Made by a program: the position numbers and the translations under genes. Below, one piece after another: positions 1 through 12,700 of a DNA stretch of 64,000 bases. Every line of letters begins with the position of its first letter. Within the stretch, counting starts at the first letter, position 1. The DNA is taken from contig CM053813.1 of assembly GCA_028671895.1 (NCBI GenBank), positions 9,858,001 through 9,922,000 of the forward strand, read 5' to 3'. The notes under the pieces are model-generated. The model had not been told where the DNA came from and searched no databases. It worked only from the letters and a program-made list of their open reading frames with translations. Origin of the DNA: Oenanthe sinensis (taxonomy: Eukaryota; Streptophyta; Magnoliopsida; Apiales; Apiaceae).

Positions 1-514
1 GGTGTGTGTGCTCCCTGTGCACTATTTGTGTCCTTTATCCTTTTATATGGCTGTAGAATTTTGTGACCCTTACCCCCGTCTGATGGTCCTGGTTGAGACC
101 TTTGTTCAATAGTTACACCTTGTTGAGAAGGTGCAACTAGGGATGTGTTTAATTCCTTTATCACAGCCTCAATTTGTTGAGAGATTGGGCTGGTGGCTGG
201 CTGAACACTCTCAACCTCTCCTTCCTTGTCCTTCTGGCTTTCTTGATGTTGGCCAGTTCCCTCACCCTTATCAACCACCTTCACACTCCCCTTAGTTGTT
301 TTTCTTTTCTTAGTTTTTACAACAGTAGTCTTTTGAGAAACTACTGAGGTGGTTTGTTTAGATTTAATTTTGGAAGATTGTGCAACTTGGGTAGGAGGGA
401 TGGGGACATTTTCATCTCCCTCCATTGTTGTAGAAGGCATAGAAAGTGGAATACCAGAAGAGGTGAAAGAAAAATTGAGTTTCTTTAGATATACCTGTAC
501 AAAAGGAGGATAGA
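1..514 (-). pseudogene. Element A extra ORF (post-pol), distal part, cut off by window edge
   Basis: Read on the minus strand this stretch is open from 514 down to base 1 with no stop. It is the continuation of the ORF that begins at 16401: if element F and one copy of the 5-bp duplication are ignored, the frame runs straight from 15640 into 509. The segment is low in complexity, rich in Ser, Thr, Lys, Gln and Pro, with a basic KTKKRK cluster and a later Gln/Glu-rich stretch. It looks like the disordered middle of the protein, as in the longer homologue of element C. No transmembrane segment is seen. The family is the additional ORF found after pol in Sirevirus-type copia elements and in Athila; its function is unknown. 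No internal start need be assumed, because this is an exon-like remainder of a split ORF. Confidence 0.7.
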
Positions 515-946
515 TGTAATAACCCGTATTTTTGACGCTTGGGGTTATTAAGATTTTTGGATAAAATTTTTCATTTTTGAATAAATGATTTTATGGATTT
601 ATTTTCTTCATAAGGTACTTGAGATGTGAGGCCGTATTATTAATATACGGGGTATTCGAAAATATGATTTCATTCAATGAATATTTTTATTCTCATTCTT
701 ATTTATTTTTAAAATGAATTTTATTCTCAAAATCATTAAAAGATTTAATGATTTGTAAAATGCATATCAATTTGGAAAAATTAGATTTAATTCTAATTCT
801 TTTTCCATAAATCTTCAAAAGTATTCTATTATTTAATTATGTTAGAAATTAAATTTTTACAAATTAGAATTTCTAACTTAGAATTATGATTTAGCCGAGT
901 GGGGTAGCAAAAACAAGGAGTAAGGCTAGAATTTTAATTGTGGGGC

Positions 947-1110
947 TTATAAACCACCACTTCACTCATTTTACCCACAAAAATCAGCCAACACCCCCAT
1001 TCACTTTCATTTAGCCGAGAGAAGCAAAGAGAGAGAGAGAGAGGAGAGAGGAGAGAAAAGAGAGAAGAAGAGAAAAAGAGAAGAGAGAAAGAGGAGAAGG
1101 AAGAGAGCAA
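947..1110 (+). promoter_or_regulatory. Putative F LTR promoter: TATA-like box and GA-rich leader
   Basis: TATAAA lies at 948-953. About 75 bp further on begins a (GA)n/AAGAGAG purine tract (1019-1110), followed by an AUG in good context (GCCATGG, 1141). This is the usual order of TATA box, start site and GA-rich 5' UTR in plant LTRs. The same layout recurs in the 3' LTR at about 10190-10352. The prediction rests on motif position only; no transcript evidence is available. Confidence 0.35.
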
Positions 1111-4100
1111 GTAAACAATTCTTTTCCTCCATTCATTTCAGCCATGGAAGAGCAAGAGGGGAAGAAAATCAAGTTAGGGTTTGAAGAAAAGAAATTGGGG
1201 AAAAGTTGGATTGAAGCTTGGGTTTTGTTTGAGAGGTATAACCCTTTTATTTAAGCCTTGATTATGATTATTAAGCTTGTTATTATTGTATTGGGTTTGT
1301 TGGGACATAATTACGAATTCAACTAAGTTCAATTGATGGGTTAGTGTTTGATTTTTAATAATTGATTAATGGTTGAGTAAAGTGTATGGAAGAGGATGAG
1401 GAATTATGTTTGGTTGTCATGAAATCTGCACTGCCCTGTTTTGCCGAATAAACTGGGATGTTTGAGCACTGTTTTGTGCAGTGGCTATGTGACAAAATTG
1501 TTCCTTATGTTTTCTAGTTTATTTGGGCGCTAATTTTGCCTCGATCGGATTTACGAGCTAGGAGTTATGGCAGTTTTAGTGTAGCTTGTACATAACCTCC
1601 GAATTTGACTAAACACTGAAATATGGAGCAATGTTTCACCTAGGTAAACTCTTTAATTCGAACTGAAATTTTTATTTAACGTGTATAGGTGACTAAGGAA
1701 GAGTCTGTAGCAATTTGATAGTAAAATGTTTATTTTTCGATTTATGAAAAATGTTTGAGTAGAGTATGCCCAGGAGCATTTTTAGTTTCCAGATTTGTCT
1801 GCCCTGTTTTGGAGAATTGTTTTGGAAATGTTAAAGACCTTATTTGATGTGGGCCAAATGATAAAAGTTGTTCATAAATCTCTTTATTAGAAGTGTGCAA
1901 AATTTAGTAATTGTTGAACTTTAATTGAAAGAGATATGGATGTTTGTTGTAGTATAATCAGGCAATTGGGGGTAGTTTTCAAGCATGATAAACTAATTGT
2001 TCTTGTTGTCATTTGGATGAGTTTTGTTCTAATATAAAAACTGTTTTGGCTTAGTTTTCAGAAGTTAATTAGTTTATAATGTTGTTTGAGGAGTTTGGGT
2101 TTGCTTGAAGTTGATTATGAATTGAATTGGTTGTTATGGAGTAGTATGAATTGTGGCTTGAATGAATAAAGCTAGTGGCTGTGTTTTGATGATTTATTGG
2201 TAACAAATGGATACTTGTATAATTGTGAAACCACTTGGGATTGAGTCTTCATATGTGCAAGTAGTTGTATAAATTGTGTTGGAGTTGTTTGGGATGAATT
2301 TAAACAGTTTAAAAATTGAGGAAATGACGAGTGTACAAACATAACCACGCCATTTTTTTTTCCTGACCTTAACTGTTCATAGACCTTCGAAGGGGCTACC
2401 CTGTTTTGTTTTGTGATTTATATACATGGTCAGTTAGATAATGATCTCAAGATCGTTTAGGCGCAAAATTCATGTCAATCGGAGTTACGAGCGAAAAGTT
2501 ATGAATTAATTAGTAACGGTGACGCAGAAACTTAACAGCCCTGTTTTCTACGAACTTTGGAGCTGTGATCACCCTAGTTAGGGGGCTCCATAAATCATGA
2601 AACTTTTATTTAAAATACTAGGAACATCTGAGATTATCTGGGAAGAAGAATTGGATTAAAAGGAGAAAAATCTGATTTATTAAAATTGGATGAGTTCAAG
2701 GCATGTAATAGTAAATTTCAGAAACAGGAATTCTGGAGCCACTGTTACTGCCCTGTTTTGAATGAATTGTTTGGAATACTTAACACTATTTATGGACGGT
2801 GTATTCTCTGGATCTATGTTATAATTGGAGTCTAGTTTGCGTAGCCTCAAATGGTGAGTCAATTGGATTAACGAGCTAGGAGATATAGTTATTTTAGTAA
2901 AGGTTGTTCATAACCTACGAATTTCTTAAACATTGAACTTTGGAGAATTGTTTCACCTAGCTAATGACCTTAGCTTGAGTTGAAATTTTTATGGCATGAT
3001 GTTAGTAGTACAAGGAAGACCTGAGAAAAGGAATCATGTTAAATGGATTAATTTCCAATTTATTAAAAATGCTAGAAAACAGGGTGTGAGAATGAAATGA
3101 ACATGAGAAAAATGTTAAGTAATCGTTTTGGGAAACGATTTCGGGCAAGATAGAGAACTTGTCTCGAGTCGACCCAGTAACGGAAGTTGTTGAGGAATAT
3201 CATGACTATACGTAGGTGCAAAGAACTTGATTAAAAACTATTGAGAGGATAGTTTTACGAGTAGCTAAAGTAGGCCCGAGGAGGTGAAGTACCGGGCGAA
3301 ATGTAGAGTAATTGTATAAATTACAATTAGCCTGCTACATATGTATGTAAACTAAGAGTGGGTTCTTATATGATTATAGAGTACCCGGAGCGTGGAGAAG
3401 TTGGAATGGCATTCCTTGGACTCCAGGCAAGTTTCCGACTCTATCGTTTTATTCCATATCAGAATATTATTAATTCATGGTGATGCCAAATTTTTTGAAA
3501 TCTTTGACTTAATGATAAGTTCTTCAATTATGCATTTTTGCTGTGTTTGGAACTATCTAGCTTATTGTAGTCGTTGGAAATGCACGTCGGCATTTCCCTT
3601 GAACTGTCTTGTTCATTTATAACTTGATTCGTCTGCTACTCTGAACTTCTCGAAAAGTTAGAGTATGCAAGTGTCCGACGCTTCATCACTATTATCCTGA
3701 TGTAGGACACAAGTATGCGTAGGTTGTTTAAGATTGTTTCTTGTAAGTAGAATGAGATCTTTTCAACCTAGTTTTGAGATGCCTCTGAACTTCTTAAAAA
3801 GTTAGAGGACGTTTGCTTTCAGTTTTGTATAACTGAATCTGGTGTCGAGTACATTTTTTTTTTGGTGCTAGATGGTCGACCGGGAGTAGTCTAGCGTGTC
3901 TCGACGGTTATTCGAGGTTTACTGTTTTAAATAATATTTAGTTTATTAAAAATTATTTAAAGAATATAGAAAGTATTTAAAGGTTAAGTAAATACTTTCA
4001 GGGCGTTGAAATTATTTAAATATTATTTAATATTGATTAAATATTATTTAAATATGTTGAATCGTTTAAGATTATTTAAATATTAAATAATCTTGATTAT

Positions 4101-4574
4101 ATTGGGATTAAATATTTTAATTCTTCTAAATCCTTTTAATATTTTTCGAGGACTATTCTAGGCCTCTTAAATATTAATAAAATAGTTATTGGCTCTTTAA
4201 AAATATTCTGGAGTTGTCTAAACTTCTTTAAATATTATTTTTCATTAAATAATAAATTGTGAGCGTTGACTCGGATATTTTGTATTTATTCTGAGTCGAT
4301 AACTCCAGGTTCGGGAGGTAACGTCCGACTCCGATATTCCTCCAAGTTGTATTGGTGCCTTATGGCCCATGGTTTCACTCCAAAATGGTAATGTTTTGTG
4401 GAGTCTATTTTAACTAGTATTAGCGGCTCCCCGGTCGCGTTCTTGAGTCTCCTTGATTCAAGGGTTTCTGTCTTGTTGAATTCATTGACTGAGAGTCAAC
4501 CCAGATGTTTCGAGAGTACTCCCACTTGGTTTAGGGAGCCAAGCTATTGTCAGATATTGAAATCTTACAATAGG

Positions 4575-5165
4575 TCGTTGTTGTTCTGGAAGGTTGTATT
4601 AAATTTCCTTCCTTATCTGTTGATTGAAATCCTGTGATGGATTGTCGTAGTTGTTCTGGAAGGTTGTATTAAATTCCCTTCCTTATCTGTTGATGAAATC
4701 CTGTGATGGATTGTCGTAGTTGTTCTGGAAGGTTGTATTAAATTCCCTTATTTATCTGTTGATGAAATCCTGTGATGGATTGTCGTTGTTGTTCTGGAAG
4801 GTTGTATTAAATTCCCTTCCTTATCTGTTGATGAAATCCTGTGATGGATTGTCGTTGTTGTTCTGGAAGGTTGTATTAAATTCCCTTCCTTATCTGTTGA
4901 TGAAATCCTGTGATGGATTGTCGTTGTGTTCTGGAAGGTTGTATTAAATTCCCTTCCTTATCTGTTGATTGAAATCCTGTGATGGATTGTCGTTGTGTTC
5001 TGGAAGGTTGTATTAAATTCCCTTCTTTATCTGTTGATGAAATTCTATGATGGATTGTTGTTGTTCTGGATGGTGGTATTGAATTCCCTTCCTTAACAGT
5101 TGATTGAAATCCTAGAGTGGATTGTTGTTATTCTAGAAGGCTTGATTAAATTTCCTTCTAGGTTT
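4575..5165 (+). repeat. Tandem array, 9 units of about 67-69 bp, in F 5' LTR
   Basis: Each unit contains TTCTGGAAGGTTGTATTAAA, a CCCTTCCTTATCTGTTGAT block and CCTGTGATGGATTGTCG. The starts of the TTCTGG core are near 4583, 4652, 4722, 4790, 4860, 4928, 4996, 5064 and 5131. Outer units are the most diverged and central ones are nearly identical, as expected from unequal exchange or slippage. Units of exactly 69 bp give a spurious 23-residue repeated peptide. Confidence 0.9.
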
Positions 5166-5412
5166 GATGAATGTTTAAGTATTCATCAGGGACTGGAGTA
5201 AGGTTGCGTAAGAGGTCGGTGACGCACGACCCAGCCGTAAACTAAAGGCCCATGTGTTGCCTAGGGTGACGTCCCGATAAGGGGTTGTCCTTCTACTAGT
5301 AGAGAAAGTGACTGGTTTTTCTATTGTACAGGGTGACTGATCATCGCGTACAATAGGGCGTTGAAAAATCTCCAGATTAATCCCGTTTCTTCCAATTGGA
5401 ATTTGACGTTGC

Positions 5413-5700
5413 ACTGTAACGAAAGCCTAGGTGCTGAGTTACCGATAGTGTCAACGAGAATGTAATCCACTCTGAGTTGGTTGGTTGTTTTGAGTACTGT
5501 TTTATTCGCATATATCAGTTTCACTGTTCCTACACTATAACGAAAGCCATGGTGCTAAGTTACTGGTAGTGTTAATGGGAATTGATGAACTTTCATTCAT
5601 TCTTTTCGCAGTATATTGATCTGCTTGCTTATTGGTACTCAAACGAATGGTACTCGGTGATTGAGGCCATTGTGATAAGTTATTGATACTGTCAGTCTAA
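5413..5700 (+). repeat. Diverged tandem repeat, period about 119 bp, in F 5' LTR
   Basis: Three degenerate units share ACGAAAGCC, then GGTGCTRAGTTACYGRTAGTGT, at about 5415, 5534 and 5655. The third is the most diverged (GGCCATTGTGATAAGTTATTG). The block lies directly downstream of the 68-bp array. The same units recur in the 3' LTR at about 14655-14940. Confidence 0.6.
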
Positions 5701-6405
5701 AAAAAATAAATTTATGAACTTATATTGTTGTATTGCAGTAACGTGAACTGCATTATTGTTGTGAATATCTTCTTGCATCGTGAATCTTGAGTCATTTATT
5801 GTCAAGATATAACTGGCTATACATCTTCAATTAGATTGCTAGTTATGTACTTTATTGTTGAATATCCAGTTGGGATAATTATGGCTATCACCTGTCCCTT
5901 GAAATATTCTGATATATATAACTTGCTGAGCATTCTTTGGCTCATTCTTGCTTTTTGTAAACCTTATATCTTGCAGAAAGAGATGGCTATGAATTGTCTA
6001 CCTCAAGTATTATGTTAAGGAACAGAAAGATTCGAGCTTGAGCTAGTCAGGTTCAGGACTTCGATAAATGGTGCAAGAAAGGCGGGATTCCAGATTAGAA
6101 TCCTAGACTTATTGAAAAATATGTAATGTGACAGTAGATCTTGGATTAATGTTTACTTCTAATGTAACATCATGTGGAAGTTATATTAGTAGTGTGAGAT
6201 CCTGAGGTTACATTGGTTTGTAATAACCGTTATTATTTTAAGTTCGTTCCCTGAGACTATAACTCGAGTTGTGTGTTTGGTTTGGGGTCACTGCTTTTAT
6301 GTTTGGTTATTATAATGGTTAAAGCAGGTGAATGATGTTATTGTGGTGAAAATTGGATAGTGACAACCTAGATTCCTGACCCCGGATCTGGGGGCGTCAC
6401 AGAGA

Positions 6406-6417
6406 TGGTATCAGAGC
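6406..6417 (+). other. Element F primer-binding site (initiator Met tRNA)
   Basis: TGGTATCAGAGC follows the LTR end (CGTCACA, 6401) after a 4-base spacer. It is the standard complement to the 3' end of plant initiator-Met tRNA, and its perfect match suggests that reverse transcription of this copy was recently functional. Confidence 0.9.
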
Positions 6418-9400
6418 TCTAGGTTATAGTACTCAGGAACGAGAGAGTTAAAAGTTATGTTTGGATAAGATTGATAGAGAGCGAGCTCCTATCGAATTCA
6501 TATTCGGGCTATCGGATGTAGCAGTGATTTATATTATGAGGCTAATATACTCATATAAGGATAGTTAGGAAAGATAATAAGAACTTTCCTTACAAGGGTA
6601 TCGAACACTAGCCGAGGAGACTCATCTGAGTAAGAGGATTTATGATTGAGAACGAGAGCTTGAGAATTATGGAGCACTTATAAAAGAGCCAGATATGCTA
6701 TAAGTGTAGCACAAGGTATGCTAGTACCCCAGGACCGAGGGGAGCATTACTGAGCGAAGAGAACCACTTTATTCTTGGCACAATCGTTAAGATGACCATG
6801 TTCAAATTGATGGCATGTCAAATCTTCACCAATCTTTCATCTATTGGCAATAAGCCAAAGAGATAGTATGCATTTCAGCAAACTCTTATTAATGTTATGG
6901 AGCGAATGTGATTGATGGTCCATGTTAGTGACCATTGATATTGTTGTTGACTGACTTGGAGATACTCGAGAGTGGGTATATATAGATAGTGACTCATAGT
7001 TATTTCCCCTATTGGTATACATTATGTTATAGGTGATTGATGAGATGTTGATGTTTGGGAACTGTGAATGTTTTGGGATTATAATTGAGGTGTTTTACAC
7101 CGGGCATAGTCCGACATATGAATAGGTCATGCCCAATTTTCTGTGAAAAATATGTTCCCATTAGTTTAATGAAATTTAAAAATAAGAAGATGTGTAAATG
7201 GAATGTTTCAGGGTAAAATGGAGTAGTATGGCTTAAAGAATATGGCCATCTATATATGAGGAATATTGAGGATTCTGTTGAAGATTCTCTGAGAGTAAAA
7301 AGTAAAGCCTTAATTTAAATGATGTATGGTATGCATACAATGTAGAGTCGCAACAAAGAGATGAGATACACCCTTGATATAATTTTTGAATATATTAAGG
7401 ATGTTGGATTAAAGTAAGCCTTAGGATAGAAGTGACTGCCACATTGCAAATACGGTGGTTGGATTAACTAGTATAAATGAGTTATGGCATGAAGGCTTAT
7501 ATGAAGTTACTTGTTTTGATAGTGGAATTCCGGACTAGAGAGCGGTCCGAGTAGTCATTGATGAACCTAAAGTTCTGAAAAGTATTTGGTCGAGGCCTAA
7601 TAAGGACGTTGATTCAGCAAGAATTCTTATGAACTTGGTTGAACAAAGAATTCTTTAGCCATAGCTATATCTTGCATTATGCAACTGTTTCCTAAGTATC
7701 GGGAAATTCAGATGTAATTAAAGTTCTAGACCTGAAACAAGAGTGTGTCAGATCATGAATCAAAGTCTTTGGGAATTGTCAAGACTGTCCCAAAAGTAGT
7801 GAATTGAGAATAAAGTCATAATGTTGGAAATAATCAACTATGACAGAATATGAAAATGAAGTGGCTACACATACGGAAATACCATGAACTTTTAACAAGG
7901 AACCAGAGTTCTACTTCGGGAAGAACAGTGAGCCTGATATGGGAGAATATGTAAAATGGACAGCAAGAAGCTATAATTGTAAAGTCCAGATGTTATGTTA
8001 ATTATTGCCCTAAAAGAAGGGATGACATGTTTTAAATATGGAGAAAATATATTGAGGATAAGTTATCGCTAACTACAGAATTACCTAGATAATATGCCAA
8101 GGATGGCATTGAGAAGGTGATAAGGACAGTATGAGTCTTTGATGAGGTAGGTTATATTAATGTATGCACCTGTACCTTCCGAGGATTAATTGGAATGTTA
8201 AGAAATAATTGGACAAGTTGTCATAATCTCCACATAGGATATCCTGATCGGTCTAAAGGTGGAGGAAGAACCCGAAAGTAAGATATATATATCACTGGAA
8301 AATCTTAAGAGAAAAGAGGTTGGATGACAAATCCCATAAGAATGAGTTTGGATAAAATGAGTTTAAATTGTGAGACATACAGTAAGCGGTGAAGAAAGTT
8401 TGAGGAAAGTAAAGGACAAATATGAGTAATTGTCCTAATGTGGTATGTACCAGATGATAAAAGGTGAATCTTGTAATTAATAATTACATGTCTTTTGAGG
8501 GATTGCTTGTGCACGGAAGCAACATAGTAGAAATAATTTTATATACATCGGAGTAACGGGAGAAACATGAATTAAGGTATCTTAATCATGAGTTGGAGGA
8601 AATAGCCATAACGGTTGCACTTAAACGGTGGAAACATCACTTGAATGGGTAGAAGCGGAGAGAGTGCAAAGACCGTAAAAGTCTTAAGGATTTAATTCAT
8701 TCGCAAAGAATAGAAATGGGAAATAAGAAATTTGGAGATTTTGTCAGCAGGTTCCTAAACGAGTAGGGACTGTTGTATATTGAGTTGTAATGCATTAAGG
8801 AATGAAAATTTCAAAATATATTTTCTCTCCCTTTCAAAATCATTTTCTTCTAAATGTTGACTATTTTTCATCCGATTGAGATGAACAATGCATATGGTGT
8901 GACTTCTTGTCTGTGTGACAAAAGTCTGGTGGGCAACCACTCGATTATGTAGTATAAGCCAGAAAGTACTAAAGACTGGCCATCTTGAGTACAGATATGG
9001 TTGTTCTCAGTCATATTTAAATTATTTTCTTTCTCATTTATCATATACATTCGAAAATGAGCTTAGTGATCTACGAATCACTCTGATTGTTTTGTTGCAA
9101 TGATCTTCATTCAAAGATCTTTATTAAAATTTTGTATAAGGTTATCTTTCTATAGAAAGTTTGTACCTTGAATTTCAAAAAGGAGTGGTGGTAGTTACTT
9201 ACTACGGTTAGAGCTTTTATACGACTTTGGTTACCACGCATATATAGTCATGCCACCTTACGAAGTTTAGTATTGAAAGCGATTAATGATAGCTCAAGGT
9301 AGACAAAGCTAATTTGGCGATCAAGTCTGAAAATGGCAGAGAGTATGAAGTGAGAGACTTCGTATTGCTGAAAGCATTATCGTGGAAAGGAGTAACGAGA

Positions 9401-9743
9401 TTTAGTAAGAAAGAGAACTTAAGCTCGAGGAGTATCGAATCTTTCAAGGTCTGGGAGTATATTAAAAAGGTGTTTATGGAGTGACGTTCTTTCCCAAAAT
9501 TTTAAGGAATCCATCGTGCGTGTCCTACGTTAGTGTTAGGACATTATAGCGCTAACGTTAGACGTGCGAACTTATAAAGACCCTCGACTATATAAAGAAG
9601 GGTTGAGAAGTGAAGTAATAACGCTAATGAGGTTGTTGTACGAAACCAAGAAGGTTGGAGTCTCAACCTAGAAATTAGAAAGCGAGGTGTGAAAATAGTA
9701 ACCTCGGTTGTTCTCGTATGAATTTCGAGGACGGAATCCTTTT
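6418..9743 (+). pseudogene. Element F internal region: fossil gypsy gag-pol
   Basis: No ORF here is longer than about 70 codons on the sense strand, but gypsy signatures survive across many stops and shifts. About 8490-8740 resembles the RNase H region: LKRWKHHLNG stands where D has LKIWRHYLYG, followed by DRKSLK for DHKSLK. About 9230-9290 has a relic of the integrase motif PPYEALYGR. About 9330-9460 reads YEVRDFVLLK, LSWKGVTRF and a LSSRSIESFKV relic, matching the integrase C-terminal module of D (LSPRYIGAFEV). The segment 9721-9743 keeps the end typical of such elements. The protease and gag regions are not recognisable with confidence. This decay contrasts with the near-identity of the LTRs. 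Confidence 0.7.
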
Positions 9744-9756
9744 AAGGAGGGGAGAC
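9744..9756 (+). other. Element F polypurine tract
   Basis: AAGGAGGGGAGAC lies directly before the 3' LTR (TGTAATAACC at 9757). This is the usual primer site for plus-strand DNA synthesis. Confidence 0.88.
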
Positions 9757-12700
9757 TGTAATAACCCGTATTTTTGACGCTTGGGGTTATTAAGATTTTT
9801 GGATAAAATTTTTCATTTTTGAATAAATGATTTTATGGATTTATTTTCTTCATAAGGTACTTGAGATGTGAGGCCGTATTATTAATATACGGGGTATTCG
9901 AAAATATGATTTCATTCAATGAATATTTTTATTCTCATTCTTATTTATTTTTAAAATGAATTTTATTCTCAAAATCATTAAAAGATTTAATGATTTGTAA
10001 AATGCATATCAATTTGGAAAAATTAGATTTAATTCTAATTCTTTTTCCATAAATCTTCAAAAGTATTCTATTATTTAATTATGTTAGAAATTAAATTTTT
10101 ACAAATTAGAATTTCTAACTTAGAATTATGATTTAGCCGAGTGGGGTAGCAAAAACAAGGAGTAAGGCTAGAATTTTAATTGTGGGGCTTATAAACCACC
10201 ACTTCACTCATTTTACCCACAAAAATCAGCCAACACCCCCATTCACTTTCATTTAGCCGAGAGAAGCAAAGAGAGAGAGAGAGAGGAGAGAGGAGAGAAA
10301 AGAGAGAAGAAGAGAAAAAGAGAAGAGAGAAAGAGGAGAAGGAAGAGAGCAAGTAAACAATTCTTTTCCTCCATTCATTTCAGCCATGGAAGAGCAAGAG
10401 GGGAAGAAAATCAAGTTAGGGTTTGAAGAAAAGAAATTGGGGAAAAGTTGGATTGAAGCTTGGGTTTTGTTTGAGAGGTATAACCCTTTTATTTAAGCCT
10501 TGATTATGATTATTAAGCTTGTTATTATTGTATTGGGTTTGTTGGGACATAATTACGAATTCAACTAAGTTCAATTGATGGGTTAGTGTTTGATTTTTAA
10601 TAATTGATTAATGGTTGAGTAAAGTGTATGGAAGAGGATGAGGAATTATGTTTGGTTGTCATGAAATCTGCACTGCCCTGTTTTGCCGAATAAACTGGGA
10701 TGTTTGAGCACTGTTTTGTGCAGTGGCTATGTGACAAAATTGTTCCTTATGTTTTCTAGTTTATTTGGGCGCTAATTTTGCCTCGATCGGATTTACGAGC
10801 TAGGAGTTATGGCAGTTTTAGCGTAGCTTGTACATAACCTCCGAATTTGACTAAACACTGAAATATGGAGCAATGTTTCACCTAGGTAAACTCTTTAATT
10901 CGAACTGAAATTTTTATTTAACGTGTATAGGTGACTAAGGAAGAGTCTGTAGCAATTTGATAGTAAAATGTTTATTTTTCGATTTATGAAAAATGTTTGA
11001 GTAGAGTATGCCCAGGAGCATTTTTAGTTTCCAGATTTGTCTGCCCTGTTTTGGAGAATTGTTTTGGAAATGTTAAAGACCTTATTTGATGTGGGCCAAA
11101 TGATAAAAGTTGTTCATAAATCTCTTTATTAGAAGTGTGCAAAATTTAGTAATTGTTGAACTTTAATTGAAAGAGATATGGATGTTTGTTGTAGTATATT
11201 CAGGCAATTGGGGGTAGTTTTCAAGCATGATAAACTAATTGTTCTTGTTGTCATTTGGATGAGTTTTGTTCTAATATAAAAACTGTTTTGGCTTAGTTTT
11301 CAGAAGTTAATTAGTTTATAATGTTGTTTGAGGAGTTTGGGTTTGCTTGAAGTTGATTATGAATTGAATTGGTTGTTATGGAGTAGTATGAATTGTGGCT
11401 TGAATGAATAAAGCTAGTGGCTGTGTTTTGATGATTTATTGGTAACAAATGGATACTTGTATAATTGTGAAACCACTTGGGATTGAGTCTTCATATGTGC
11501 AAGTAGTTGTATAAATTGTGTTGGAGTTGTTTGGGATGAATTTAAACAGTTTAAAAATTGAGGAAATGACGAGTGTACAAACATAACCACGCCATTTTTT
11601 TTTTCTGACCTTAACTGTTGATAGACCTTCGAAGGGGCTACCCTATTTTGTTTTGTGATTTATATACATGGTCAGTTAGATAATGATCTCAAGATCGTTT
11701 AGGCGCAAAATTCATGTCAATCGGAGTTACGAGCGAAAAGTTATGAATTAATTAGTAACAGTGACGCAGAAACTTAACAGCCATGTTTTCTACGAACTTT
11801 GGAGCTGTGATCACCCTAGTTTGGGGGCTCCATAAATCATGAAACTTTTATTTAAAATACTAGGAACATCTGAGATTATCTGGGAAGAAGAATTGGATTA
11901 AAAGGAGAAAAATCTGATTTATTAAAATTGGATGAGTTCAAGGCATGTAATAGTAAATTTCAGAAACAGGAATTCTGGAGCCACTGTTACTGCCCTGTTT
12001 TGAATGAATTGTTTGGAATACTTAACACTATTTATGGACGGTGTATTCTCTGGATCTATGTTATAATTGGAGTCTAGTTTGCGTAGCCTCAAATGGTGAG
12101 TCAATTGGATTAACGAGCTAGGAGATATAGTTATTTTAGTAAAGGTTGTTCATAACCTACGAATTTCTTAAACATTGAACTTTGGAGAATTGTTTCACCT
12201 AGCTAATGACCTTAGCTTGAGTTGAAATTTTTATGGCATGATGTTAGTAGTACAAGGAAGACCTGAGAAAAGGAATCATGTTAAATGGATTAATTTCCAA
12301 TTTATTAAAAATGCTAGAAAACAGGGTGTGAGAATGAAATGAACATGAGAAAAATGTTAAGTAATCGTTTTGGGAAACGATTTCGGGCAAGATAGAGAAC
12401 TTGTCTCGAGTCGACCCAGTAACGGAAGTTGTTGAGGAATATCATGACTATACGTAGGTGCAAAGAACTTGATTAAAAACTATTGAGAGGATAGTTTTAC
12501 GAGTAGCTAAAGTAGGCCCGAGGAGGTGAAGTACCGGGCGAAATGTAGAGTAATTGTATAAATTACAATTAGCCTGCTACATATGTATGTAAACTAAGAG
12601 TGGGTTCTTATATGATTATAGAGTACCCGGAGCGTGGAGAAGTTGGAATGGCATTCCTTGGACTCCAGGCAAGTTTCCGACTCTATCGTTTTATTCCATA

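Larger units (their letters stand above)
515..6401 (+). repeat. Element F 5' LTR (5.9 kb)
   Basis: The LTR begins TG and ends CA and is matched by 9757-15639. It is far longer than most plant LTRs. It contains a TATA-like box with a GA-rich leader downstream, dispersed CCCTGTTTT repeats (1434-2759), an AT-rich region (3920-4260), a 9-unit tandem array of 67-69 bp (about 4575-5165) and a diverged array of about 119 bp (5413-5700). Short ORFs here are not coding: they differ between the LTR copies by substitutions with no sign of constraint. Confidence 0.93.

Noticed and set aside
4720..4947. ORF with perfect 23-residue repeats (LLFWKVVLNSLPYLLMKSC and so on) in F's LTR, and its copy at 13962-14189
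   Set aside because: It is the 69-bp tandem array read in one frame; units of other length break the frame, and nothing precedes or follows it as a gene.
4575..5165. CRISPR-like array
   Set aside because: Regular 68-bp units have no unique spacers and lie in a plant LTR; it is a simple tandem repeat.
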